Source of the DNA: Nitrospira sp. Ga0074138 | GTDB taxonomy: Bacteria > Nitrospirota > Nitrospiria > Nitrospirales > Nitrospiraceae | Assembly (NCBI GenBank): GCA_001464735.1 | Contig: LNDU01000051.1 | Span: 1-64,000 of the forward strand | Direction: 5' to 3' | DNA: 64,000 nt | Part shown: in pieces, positions 50,653-58,790 of the stretch | Layout: each line of letters opens with the position of its first letter | Numbering within the stretch: the first letter of the stretch is position 1 | Program-made: the position numbers and the translations under genes | Notes under the pieces: model-generated | Databases searched by the model: none | The model's input: the letters and a program-made list of their open reading frames with translations, nothing else | Told to the model about the DNA's origin: nothing

Positions 50653-50776
50653 CAGGATGTTGAAACGAGACCTCAGCTTTGTTCTCGCATCGTTCAGACC
50701 CTCAACATACCCCAGAGGGTATGCCTCGGCCCTTCACTCGCTGCGGCCTCGCTGGATGTCTCGTTTGAACATCCTG
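50653..50776 (+). repeat. Dispersed imperfect palindrome, family A
   Basis: This 124-base copy has ends CAGGATGTTGAAACGAG and CTCGTTTGAACATCCTG. Compared with the copy at 49.9 kb, both arms have changed together (AAAAAG to AAACGAG). The G-G mismatch is kept. It starts two bases after the pgsA stop. The centre (CTCAACATACCCCAGAGGGTATGCCTCGG) is the same as in the other copies with paired changes. Confidence 0.85.
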
Positions 50777-50843
50777 CAGTCCATTGGATCGGACTCCTCC
50801 ATCAACTTTCTTCGGCAGTAACTGTCACCAAGACGAGCCTGAC

Positions 50844-51716
50844 ATGGGTTTGGAATCCCGGGCCGTCCGCCGAGCGCCACTCGCACCGCCAATCGTTGCT
50901 TGTACCAGCCTCCTCTTCCTTGTTACAGCTTGCACAGAGAACGGAACGCCTCCTCAGTTAGAAGCTTATGCATATCCGAGTACTTCGACGGTGATCCGAT
51001 GTGAAACGGGTGCGCGAGTTGGACTCACAGGCGCGACCGATGGGAAAGTCTCCGTTGACGGCATTCGGTATATGGTTCGGACGCCCTCGAACTACGATCC
51101 CACATTCGCACACCCACTCTTGATGGTCTATGCTCCGGCTGGGCAGAGTCGCTGGACGTCCGAGCGTCTCACAGGCCTTACGACTGCAGCGACCAGCGCC
51201 GGATTTGTGGTGGTCTATGCCGATCATAAGCCGTTGAATATTTCGACCATTGAACAGCTTGGAGCCATTCCTGGGTTAGTGGCAAAGGAATGGTGTGTCG
51301 ATGAGAGCAGGGTATCCGCCACCGGTCATTCAGACGGGGGCACGGCATCCCTGATGCTGGCTGTGATTGAGAAGACGAAAACAGTGCCTGCCACAATCGC
51401 GCCGAGTGCTGCTGGGGTAACCGACAAAGACCTTGAGGCGTATCAATGCCCCGCTCCAATCCCGGTCATGATTATGCACGGCAAGAACGACAAGCTGTTT
51501 CCAGGTTGGGGAGCCCTAACGTCAGCCTGGTGGGCGGGCTGTAATCACTGTGATGTGACGAACACGAAATCAGTGGAGGGAGGCTGCCGTGCGTACCAAG
51601 GCTGTGCCTCAGGCGGTGCAACGCTCTACTGTGAGGGAACCGGTAGCCATCGCGATTGGCCAAATCTGAATCGAGTGATGCTGGAGTTCCTTACGTATCC
51701 AGAGAAGTTTCAGTGA
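50844..51716 (+). CDS. Secreted esterase-like alpha/beta-hydrolase lipoprotein
   Basis: From the ATG at 50844 the protein has 290 residues. The leader ends LFLVTAC (C30), a lipobox. The hydrolase has YMVRTPSNYDP and nucleophile elbow SATGHSDGGTASL, with a late MIMHGKNDKLFPG (acid) and GSHRDWPN (His). This is the layout of PHB-depolymerase/feruloyl-esterase-type lipoproteins. Eight or so cysteines in the mature part, several near the C-terminus, suggest disulfides. The substrate is unknown. Confidence 0.78.
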   Translation: MGLESRAVRRAPLAPPIVACTSLLFLVTACTENGTPPQLEAYAYPSTSTVIRCETGARVGLTGATDGKVSVDGIRYMVRTPSNYDPTFAHPLLMVYAPAGQSRWTSERLTGLTTAATSAGFVVVYADHKPLNISTIEQLGAIPGLVAKEWCVDESRVSATGHSDGGTASLMLAVIEKTKTVPATIAPSAAGVTDKDLEAYQCPAPIPVMIMHGKNDKLFPGWGALTSAWWAGCNHCDVTNTKSVEGGCRAYQGCASGGATLYCEGTGSHRDWPNLNRVMLEFLTYPEKFQ

Positions 51717-51785
51717 AGTCTGTGCGGTAGGCTTCTCTCATCAATCGGATCCAGCCTTGTGTCCCTTTGGTTCCTATGGTAATTC

Positions 51786-51833
51786 GTTCGCCCTGAGTCC
51801 TTCGACTGGCTCAGGATAGACTTGTCGAAGGGC
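51786..51833. repeat. Short intergenic palindromic repeat
   Basis: The 48 bases contain two interlocked inverted repeats. CCTTCGAC (51799-51806) matches GTCGAAGG (51824-51831), and CCTGAG (51792-51797) matches CTCAGG (51810-51815). The GCCCTGAG...CTTGTCGAAGGGC wording occurs as an intergenic repeat in many unrelated bacterial genomes, so it is likely a mobile or REP-like unit. Confidence 0.7.
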
Positions 51834-51866
51834 TTACCGTAATCGTAATTCTCAGACTCTATTAGG

Positions 51867-52469
51867 ATGGAACAACAAGGACTCATCGCTGGGCTCGCGA
51901 TCATCGGATATCTTTTAGGAGCAGTCCCGTTTGGCATCGTCATCTCCAAGGCGATGGGCCTGCCAGATCCGCGCACGGTCGGGAGCAAGAACGTCGGATT
52001 TACGAATGTCCTCCGTGTGTCGGGCAAGACGCCCGGCATCCTCACCTTGATTGGGGATATGGGCAAAGGGTGGGTGATGGGCTTCGCAGCGACGCAGCTG
52101 CTGCAGTATGAATGGGCTATTTTGGTTGTCGCACTCGCGCCGTTTCTGGGCCATCTCTTTTCACCGTTCTTAGGATTTAAAGGAGGAAAGGGGGTCGCCA
52201 CTGCGCTTGGCTCTGTCCTCGGTGTTGCACCGCTGATCGGACTGTTGCTGCTGCTGGCCTGGATTGGAGCGGTGGCTCTCTGGCGCTACTCTTCCGGTGG
52301 TGCGCTCACTGCCTTTGGACTCTTTCCCGTCCTTGCTGCCGCTCTTCGACCGACGGCTTCCTTTGCTTTGTTCTCCGTGCTGGTGACAAGTCTCATTGTG
52401 ATCAAGCACAAGGGAAATATTGAACGGTTGTGGAAGGGGACGGAGAGTAGGATCGGGCAGCGCGGCTGA
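51867..52469 (+). CDS. plsY: Acyl-phosphate glycerol-3-phosphate acyltransferase
   Basis: The 200-residue membrane protein acylates glycerol-3-phosphate using acyl phosphate from PlsX. Conserved stretches are LLGAVPFGIVISKAMGLPDPR, GSKNVGFTNVLRVSGK and the FLGHLFSPFLGFKGGKGVATALG block with its glycine-rich loop. Five hydrophobic segments fit PlsY topology. It begins 33 bases after a short palindromic repeat. Confidence 0.95.
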   Translation: MEQQGLIAGLAIIGYLLGAVPFGIVISKAMGLPDPRTVGSKNVGFTNVLRVSGKTPGILTLIGDMGKGWVMGFAATQLLQYEWAILVVALAPFLGHLFSPFLGFKGGKGVATALGSVLGVAPLIGLLLLLAWIGAVALWRYSSGGALTAFGLFPVLAAALRPTASFALFSVLVTSLIVIKHKGNIERLWKGTESRIGQRG

Positions 52470-52475
52470 TCCTCT

Positions 52476-52590
52476 GTGCTCGCCCACCGCGCACCCAAGA
52501 CTCATCAGACTTACATCAGATCAGGCGGTGCTCGGTGGATGCGCGCACTTAAGGACCAGGCCGCACTGCCCTCAGAGAAAGTGGGGAAAG
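52476..52590 (+). repeat. Dispersed hairpin repeat, family B
   Basis: Starts seven bases after the plsY stop. CCACCGCGCACC (52484-52495) pairs with GGTGCTCGGTGG (52527-52538) at 11 of 12 positions. GTGCTCG flanks both arms, and a GTGGGGAAAG block ends the unit. A second copy at 61693-61797 has a compensated base change in the stem. Confidence 0.7.
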
Positions 52591-52694
52591 AAGGAGTCTG
52601 CCCATGCGCGCAGTTTTGGATTCAACCGGGCCACCCTTGTGAGGAGAAGATAAGAAGGGAGAAGAACGTGCGCTGGTTTACTGCCAAGCCTTGA

Positions 52695-52814
52695 CGGCTA
52701 CTGAAAAGATCAAATTTCGTTATCGGCTCGCAAGAGTTGTCAAGGTACCCCAGAAGGCATACCTCCGGTTCTCGCCTTGCCTGTGGCCTTGTTGATTGAC
52801 ATTTTTGAGTACCC
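52695..52814 (+). repeat. Dispersed imperfect palindrome, family A (degenerate copy)
   Basis: Ends GCTACTGAAAAGATCA and TGACATTTTTGAGTACC are inverted with the same G-G mismatch. The centre TCAAGGTACCCCAGAAGGCATACCTCCGG resembles the other copies. It lies in the gap between plsY and the HEPN-like gene, and the first codons of the longest frame of that gene run through it. Confidence 0.65.
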
Positions 52815-52842
52815 TAATCCGAAAGGATATCCGAGTATCACC

Positions 52843-53505
52843 ATGGGTAGACATCAGACACCTAAGGACTTAAACCTCAACGCGGTTTCTGGGCTGAGCA
52901 GGGAAAAGATACTCAAGACATGGGTCAAATCCGGTATTGAAGACTTCTATCTGAGCTTCGAGTTGGAAGACAAATGGCAACGACATAGCATTTTTTATTG
53001 TCATCAAGGCCTCGAGAAGGTCTGCAAGGCTTACCACATTGGGAAATACTTAAAAACCTTGGAGAACTTCAATCCTGAATCTGCGTTGAAGAAGATCGAT
53101 GGAATCGCCAAGTCGTTGAACCACAAGCTTTCTCAAATGATGATGTGTCTTCGATCGAGGGGAATGTTACCAACTTACCCGGGGCTCGGCTCCTACTCTG
53201 AAGATGATATTTTGCAAGGACTAGAGGCCGCCCATACTCAAGCTCGCTATCCAGTCCCTCTCCCATTCCATCGGACAAAAGACCAACATGGCAAAGAACG
53301 ATTTCTGATTCGAAGTAGCACGGTGAAAATGTATCACGATCTTCTGGGCGAGACAGTGCCGCTACAGTATGCCAGAAGTATGGCAAGATCTCTGCTGGGA
53401 AGGATTGAGACAGAGTTCGCGGTGAAAATTTCAGACTCGAAGGTCTCCAGCAGAATTGATGACAAGGACTGGGGGCGCTTCGCGAACATTTTCTTTAACG
53501 CGTAA
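52843..53505 (+). CDS. HEPN-like domain protein
   Basis: From the ATG at 52843 the protein has 220 residues. An N-terminal helical part resembles HEPN proteins: FYLSFELEDKWQRHSIFYCHQGLEKVCKAYHI, followed by SLNHKLSQM, the usual pattern of a hydrophobic helix ending in xxEKxxKA and a later H-x-L. An R-x6-H falls in the second helix, but not in the usual place of the RNase motif. The C-terminal half (about 120-220) is unassigned. The longer frame from 52777 begins in a repeat and is rejected. No nucleotidyltransferase partner is adjacent. Confidence 0.6.
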   Translation: MGRHQTPKDLNLNAVSGLSREKILKTWVKSGIEDFYLSFELEDKWQRHSIFYCHQGLEKVCKAYHIGKYLKTLENFNPESALKKIDGIAKSLNHKLSQMMMCLRSRGMLPTYPGLGSYSEDDILQGLEAAHTQARYPVPLPFHRTKDQHGKERFLIRSSTVKMYHDLLGETVPLQYARSMARSLLGRIETEFAVKISDSKVSSRIDDKDWGRFANIFFNA

Positions 53506-53610
53506 CCCGAGGTGAACAATGAGCACGTGCGACACTCGAGGCCGGAGTGCAATTTCAAGAAAACTGCTGCCTGATATCTTTGTGTCCGGTGGAGGAGTCG
53601 ACGAACGAGG

Positions 53611-55200
53611 TCAGTCCTTCGTTAACATGGTGAGGTGGCGTTTCTCCATGATTTGAGCATACTGTCTCGCTTGGCGATTCACGCAAAAACACAACAGAGA
53701 GCCATTCAGGTGGGACCAGAGTCGAGCAAATTGAAATGTCGGCCGTCCTCTGAGTTGTCCTCTGAGCTTGGCAAGCAGGTCTTCGATCACGTACACCACG
53801 TGGAAGGAGCGCTCCTTTCGCAGCTTCAAGATCGAATTAAACCAACGAACCACCGGCCATAGCCATGTACGTGAGGGAGACAAGAGCCCTTGGGCGGCCA
53901 GATAAGTGAAGAACTCTTCCCGCAGAGCTTTCCCATACGGGATCGACGGCTGTGGGAAAATCACAACGGATGCCTGTTTAGACTGGCCGAAGATGTGCCG
54001 CGGAATACTCGCCTCTTCCGCAATGCGTCTGGGGATGGGACGATCGTAACCGGTATTGATTCGCCACGGTCGCATTTCCTCCGATTCAGTGATCGCAATA
54101 ATCTCGGCTTTGCGTCGCGCTCCCATGAACGGGAAGGGGAGCTGGATAAATCCGCGATTCAGCCGCAGTTCACCCATGCCATGCCCACCAGGATCCCCAC
54201 GACGAATAACGCTATCGATGCCGATCTTTTTTGCCCCCGCCGCATCTGGCCAGACTATATCGCCGTGAGTCCCTGTGAGCAAGAGCGTGACCGTCCGCAA
54301 ATGCTTTTTGAGATCTTCGAGGTTGGTGTCTTGGCACTCATGGAGCACGCAATAATACAGGGCTTCGTCGTCATACTCCCGCACGAACGAGCGTCGATCC
54401 AGGCGAATGCAGGGGAGACCGAGGCTGTCGCAAATCTCACCCCCATCATCATCCTCGTGCTGCACGCCGGCGTCCTGATGCGCGAGATGCGTCGGAGCTT
54501 TGGCTTGGGAGATGGTCACCACCTGGTCGATGCCAGAGGGGCTGCACAAGGCATTCACCGCTGTCGAGTCATATCCTTTTGACTGGGTGGACCAAATCTC
54601 CAGTGGCGTAGTCCTGGCGGCATCACGAGCATTCGCGGCAATCAGCGCATAGTTGTCCCGTAGATAGTCTCGATACGCTTTGAAGGACGGAAAGTGGGGT
54701 GGCTCACGCTTGTCCGATTCCGCGATGGCCTTGTTTGACACATCAAGGTTCCAATACATCACACGTTTCACGTGTCCACGCTGCGTTGGAATCGTTCGCT
54801 CGTAGTCCTCAATACCCCGCAAAATGGAGTTGCAGATCCGGGGATACTCACGACAATGCGGATTCAACGTATCGCCAATGGATGCCAAGAGGAGGGGCAA
54901 GGAGTTGGAGACCGTGACGTGGTCGCCCGTCTCGGCATAGAACAGGTAATCTACAGTGGCGGCGCTAGTTACGAAGCGCACGGAATCTTCACCCATAATG
55001 CCGCCTGTACCAAACACACACTCCGTCGTCCCGAAGTCGCCGAGCTGAAACGACCCATTCCAGACTCCTTCTATCCAAAAGGTGGGGCGAACCTCAACTA
55101 GCGGGCCATGATCAAGCGTCACGAGGCCATGGCCTCGATCGACCACAGCGACCCAGGCAAGTTTCGGCAACGAAGGATGCCTGTGAGCTATCAGTTGCAT
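53611..55200 (-). CDS. Asparagine-synthase-like protein, unknown substrate
   Basis: The 529-residue protein has a PP-loop-like STQSKGYDSTAVNAL (SKGYDS at 207-212), where asparagine synthases have SGGxDS. The N-terminal 110 residues have the outline of the glutaminase domain (VTVSNSLPLLLAS) but no N-terminal catalytic cysteine. Later IFGQSKQASVVIFPQP and the C-terminal helices are unassigned. It may activate a carboxylate or a modified sugar acid in glycan synthesis, but no such genes are adjacent. It lies alone on the minus strand between two rightward units. Confidence 0.62.
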   Translation of the reverse strand: MQLIAHRHPSLPKLAWVAVVDRGHGLVTLDHGPLVEVRPTFWIEGVWNGSFQLGDFGTTECVFGTGGIMGEDSVRFVTSAATVDYLFYAETGDHVTVSNSLPLLLASIGDTLNPHCREYPRICNSILRGIEDYERTIPTQRGHVKRVMYWNLDVSNKAIAESDKREPPHFPSFKAYRDYLRDNYALIAANARDAARTTPLEIWSTQSKGYDSTAVNALCSPSGIDQVVTISQAKAPTHLAHQDAGVQHEDDDGGEICDSLGLPCIRLDRRSFVREYDDEALYYCVLHECQDTNLEDLKKHLRTVTLLLTGTHGDIVWPDAAGAKKIGIDSVIRRGDPGGHGMGELRLNRGFIQLPFPFMGARRKAEIIAITESEEMRPWRINTGYDRPIPRRIAEEASIPRHIFGQSKQASVVIFPQPSIPYGKALREEFFTYLAAQGLLSPSRTWLWPVVRWFNSILKLRKERSFHVVYVIEDLLAKLRGQLRGRPTFQFARLWSHLNGSLLCFCVNRQARQYAQIMEKRHLTMLTKD

Positions 55201-55398
55201 CGGTTACAGGTGTGGTCTGGTGAGAATGATGCGGTCACGCCAAGCCATCCAGGACGTCCAAGGAAAATTGCTGGGGTCATGCTCTCACAAGAATGGGGAG
55301 CCTTGCAAGAAATCGTCATGATCACCATTGAATTGACTCTCCTACACCCCCTTCATATAATGCAAATTGCTCCTGTTTGTCTTATCTGACAGTCACTT

Positions 55399-55770
55399 AT
55401 GCCGTCACCTGTCAAGGACCGAATGGCTCAAAAACTGGCTCAATTGCGAGCCGGATTGCGCCATGCGTTTGCCGTTCGACCTGAGACTGAGTCCCTCGCC
55501 ATTGAAGATGTCCAATTGCTGGAACGAATAGCCGAGATGGTCGTCAAACGCGGCATGGCGGCTCCGGCGACGATGTTTTTGGAATCCATGGGGCCGATGA
55601 ATTTTCTCGGCAGTCAGGCCCTGCATTTCATCACGCCGATCATTGATTGCGTGTTGAGTGCCAAAGAAGTTGAGCAGGTTGCACGATTGCTCGAGCGCCG
55701 GGATACGGTGACTCGTCTGATTGCCATCATTGAAGCCAAGTCTGCTCCACAGGGAGTAACGGCTCAATGA
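55399..55770 (+). CDS. Small helical protein heading the MutL-like cluster
   Basis: The 123-residue soluble, helix-rich protein has RMAQKLAQLRAGLRHAF and a more hydrophobic ATMFLESMGPMNFLGSQALHFITPIID segment that could sit at the membrane surface. The end is EQVARLLERRDTVTRLIAIIE. No known family comes to mind. Its stop overlaps the start of the MutL-like gene by four bases, so the two are translationally coupled and probably work together. Confidence 0.75.
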   Translation: MPSPVKDRMAQKLAQLRAGLRHAFAVRPETESLAIEDVQLLERIAEMVVKRGMAAPATMFLESMGPMNFLGSQALHFITPIIDCVLSAKEVEQVARLLERRDTVTRLIAIIEAKSAPQGVTAQ

Positions 55771-57599
55771 CGGTTTCCACCTCTACTCCTCCTAAGATCG
55801 ATCGTCCTCTCAACGTCATTGTCGCCACCGATTGTGGCAGTACCACGACCAAAGCCATTCTCATCGAGAAAGTCGGCGACGAATATCGGCAGACTTATCG
55901 CGGGGAAGCGCCGACGACGGTGGAAGCGCCGTTTGAGGATGTGACACGCGGAGTATTGAATGCCATCGCGGAAATCGAAGAGCTCTCCGGACGGAAGATT
56001 TTGGATGGAGATAAGATCATTACGCCCTGCCGGGGCGACAAGACGGGCGTCGATATTTATATCTCGACCAGCAGCGCGGGTGGTGGCTTACAGATGATGG
56101 TGACCGGTGTCGTGCAGAACATGACGGGTGAAAGCGCGCAGCGCGCTGCGCTTGGGGCCGGCGCTATCGTCATCGACGTGCTGGCGGCTAACGACGGCCG
56201 GTTGCCGCATGAAAAGATCGAGCGGATTCGTTCCATGAGGCCGGACATGATTCTGATGTCTGGCGGAACCGATGGAGGGGCGGTCACCCACGTCGTGGAG
56301 ATGGCAGAATATATCGCTGCGGCGGAACCACGGCCACGGTTCGGCGTGACCTACAAGTTACCGTTGATCTATGCGGGCAATAAGGAAGCCCAACCGCAAG
56401 TGAGAAAGATTTTGGAAGATAAGTCGGCGCTGGTCGTGACGGAGAACATCAGGCCGGTCTTGGAGCGGGAGAACTTGGCGCCGGCGCGCAACAAGATTCA
56501 CGACCTGTTTCTTGAGCATGTCATGCAGCAGGCGCCTGGTTATAAGAAGCTCATGGAAATGGCCGGCGCGCCGATCATGCCAACTCCCGCTGCCGTTGGC
56601 CTCATCATGGAGGCGATTGCCAAACGGGAACATCTGAATTTAATCGGTGTGGATATCGGGGGGGCAACCACGGATGTGTTTTCCGTCTTCGACGGCGTGT
56701 TCAACCGGACGGTCAGTGCCAATCTGGGCATGTCCTACAGTGTGTCCAACGTGCTCGCCGAGGCTGGATTGGCTAATATCATGCGTTGGGTGCCGTTTAC
56801 GATCGATGAGCAGACGTTGCGCAACCGGATCAAAAACAAGATGATCCGACCCACCACCATTCCGCAGACGCTTGATGAACTGCAAATCGAGCAGGCGATC
56901 GCACGGGAAGCCTTGCGATTAGCCCTGATCCATCACAAGTCCCTTGCGACCGGATTGAAGGGTGTGCAGCAGGAACGAACGATCTCCGACGTCTTCGAGC
57001 AACAGAACTCCGGCAAGACGCTGATCGATATGTTGAAGCTGGATTTGATCGTCGGAAGCGGGGGGATTCTGTCACATGCTCCGCGACGGATCCAATCGAT
57101 GTTAATGATGGTCGATGCCTATGAGCCGATGGGCTGTACGCGGTTGTCCGTCGACAGCATCTTCATGATGCCGCACCTTGGAGTGCTCTCCACGATCAAT
57201 GAGAAGGCAGCTACCGACGTGTTTGTGCGGGATTGCATGGTCTACCTTGGGACTTGTGTGGCGCCGATTGGACAGGGAAGAGATGGTGATCCGTGTGCCG
57301 ACTATGAAATCACCTGGCCCGATGCGAAGACCACGAAGGAGCCATTGAAGTTCGGCGAGTTGAGATTGTTTCCATTGGAGTCCGGTAAGCAGGCCACGAT
57401 CAAGGTTCAGCCCGCCAAGGGGGTCAATATGGGGTCAGGGGCTGGTGTGGCCGTGACCAAGGATGTTCATGGCGGTGTCGTCGGGCTCTTGCTCGATGGC
57501 CGTGGGCGGCCATTGAGACTTCCGGCCGATCAACCAGGCCGTGTCACGGCGCTCGCAAAGTGGTTTAAGGCAGTCGGATTGTATCCGACATCGGAGTAG
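55767..57599 (+). CDS. MutL/GlmL-type ASKHA ATPase
   Basis: The 610-residue protein matches the family annotated as glutamate mutase reactivation factor (MutL/GlmL). Two ASKHA phosphate loops are visible: IVATDCGSTTTKAILIEK (about 18-35) and LIGVDIGGATTDVFSVFDG (about 293-311). LDLIVGSGGILSHAP is the adenosine region. Such ATPases swap cofactors in B12-dependent mutases. No glutamate mutase subunits lie nearby, so its client here is unknown. It is coupled to the 123-residue protein and followed by membrane proteins. Confidence 0.85.
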   Translation: MTVSTSTPPKIDRPLNVIVATDCGSTTTKAILIEKVGDEYRQTYRGEAPTTVEAPFEDVTRGVLNAIAEIEELSGRKILDGDKIITPCRGDKTGVDIYISTSSAGGGLQMMVTGVVQNMTGESAQRAALGAGAIVIDVLAANDGRLPHEKIERIRSMRPDMILMSGGTDGGAVTHVVEMAEYIAAAEPRPRFGVTYKLPLIYAGNKEAQPQVRKILEDKSALVVTENIRPVLERENLAPARNKIHDLFLEHVMQQAPGYKKLMEMAGAPIMPTPAAVGLIMEAIAKREHLNLIGVDIGGATTDVFSVFDGVFNRTVSANLGMSYSVSNVLAEAGLANIMRWVPFTIDEQTLRNRIKNKMIRPTTIPQTLDELQIEQAIAREALRLALIHHKSLATGLKGVQQERTISDVFEQQNSGKTLIDMLKLDLIVGSGGILSHAPRRIQSMLMMVDAYEPMGCTRLSVDSIFMMPHLGVLSTINEKAATDVFVRDCMVYLGTCVAPIGQGRDGDPCADYEITWPDAKTTKEPLKFGELRLFPLESGKQATIKVQPAKGVNMGSGAGVAVTKDVHGGVVGLLLDGRGRPLRLPADQPGRVTALAKWFKAVGLYPTSE

Positions 57600-57616
57600 T
57601 GGGGGCTGAGGACTGA

Positions 57617-57654
57617 GGACTGAGATGCTAAGACAAGACGCATTTGCTCAGTCC
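57617..57654. repeat. Inverted repeat in the leader of the barrel-like gene
   Basis: GGACTGAG (57617-57624, with a tandem copy starting at 57610) pairs with CTCAGTCC (57647-57654). It occupies the whole gap between the MutL-like gene and the next start codon, and could form an RNA hairpin at that ribosome binding site. Confidence 0.45.
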
Positions 57655-57665
57655 TGGTGAAAACG

Positions 57666-58790
57666 ATGGCTCACTCCTATACTCCCGGCTTAACAGTGAC
57701 GGATCAGACGGTCATCCACCGCAGGCGCATGTTGCCGCTGCCGGGGACGGTCGTGGTCACTGTCGGCGATCTGGTCCGTTCCGATCAAGTTGTGGCGCGT
57801 GCAGAGTTGCCGGGGAAAGTGTTTCCGGTCAATCTTGCCAATCAGCTCAGCGTGGCTCCGGGTGAGATCAAAGACTATCTGATCAAAAAAGCAGGCGATG
57901 TTGTCGGAAAGGACGAAATCCTCGCTGAGAACAAGCCACTGATCAAATGGTTTAAGACGGAGATTTGTTCGCCGGTCGCGGGGACAATCGAATCGGTGTC
58001 GAGCGTCACAGGACAAGTCCTCTTGCGCGAACCTCCACGAGTGCTTCAGCTGCTCGCCTATGTGAACGGCACGATCATCGAAACGATTCCGCAGCAGGGC
58101 GTCGTGGTCGAAACGACTTGTAGCCTTGTCCAGGGGATCTTCGGCATCGGTGGAGAAACGTCCGGGGAGATTGTCATGGCGGTGAAGGCACCTGATGAAG
58201 CGTTGACGCCGGGACACTTCAATAGCGCCATGAAGGATAAAGTCGTGGTCGGGGGATCCTTCCTTTCAGCCGAGGCGATGAAGCAGGCCAAGGCGGTTGG
58301 CGTTGCCGGTATAGTGGTCGGCGGGATTCACGATGAAGATTTGCGCGCCTTGCTGGGCTATGACCTGGGTGTGGCCATTACTGGAACAGAACAGGTAGGG
58401 TTCACGCTGATTCTGACCGAGGGGTTCGGGACGATTCCGATGGCGGCCAAGACCTTCAAGCTGCTCTCCTCCCATGTCGGCCAGAAGGCGTCGATTTCCG
58501 GTGCCACCCAGATCAGGGCCGGCGTGATTCGTCCTGAGATTATTGTTCCGCGGGAACACACCAGCTCGAAGGGGGCAGCTCAGTCACAACGCGAGGGCAT
58601 TCGTCTTGGCGACCCGGTCCGTATCATCCGCGATCCGATGTTCGGGCGTATCGGTGAAGTATCGGCGCTTCCATCAGGGCTCACCAAGATCCCCACGGAG
58701 AGTGAGGTGCGGGTCTTAGAAGTGAAATTTGCCGATGGACAGAAAGCCGTCATCCCGCGGACGAACATCGAGGTGATCGAAGGAGCATGA
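57666..58790 (+). CDS. Barrel/KOW-like protein of the MutL-like cluster
   Basis: About 374 residues from ATG 57666 (GTG 57657 is an alternative). Two barrel-like stretches, TVVVTVGDLVRSDQVVARAELPGKVFPV and ICSPVAGTIESVSSVTGQVLLREPP, recall biotinyl/lipoyl or RnfC-like beta barrels without the lysine-bearing hairpin of a carrier. The middle part (about 215-300) alternates G-rich strands such as VVVGGSFLSAEAMKQAK. The end RLGDPVRIIRDPMFGRIGEVSAL is a KOW-type turn. No membrane segment. The function is unknown, perhaps an adaptor. Confidence 0.75.
   Translation: MAHSYTPGLTVTDQTVIHRRRMLPLPGTVVVTVGDLVRSDQVVARAELPGKVFPVNLANQLSVAPGEIKDYLIKKAGDVVGKDEILAENKPLIKWFKTEICSPVAGTIESVSSVTGQVLLREPPRVLQLLAYVNGTIIETIPQQGVVVETTCSLVQGIFGIGGETSGEIVMAVKAPDEALTPGHFNSAMKDKVVVGGSFLSAEAMKQAKAVGVAGIVVGGIHDEDLRALLGYDLGVAITGTEQVGFTLILTEGFGTIPMAAKTFKLLSSHVGQKASISGATQIRAGVIRPEIIVPREHTSSKGAAQSQREGIRLGDPVRIIRDPMFGRIGEVSALPSGLTKIPTESEVRVLEVKFADGQKAVIPRTNIEVIEGA

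Noticed and set aside
52420..52694. 72-77-codon plus-strand frames after plsY
   Set aside because: They run through the plsY end and the family B repeat and have no protein-like features.
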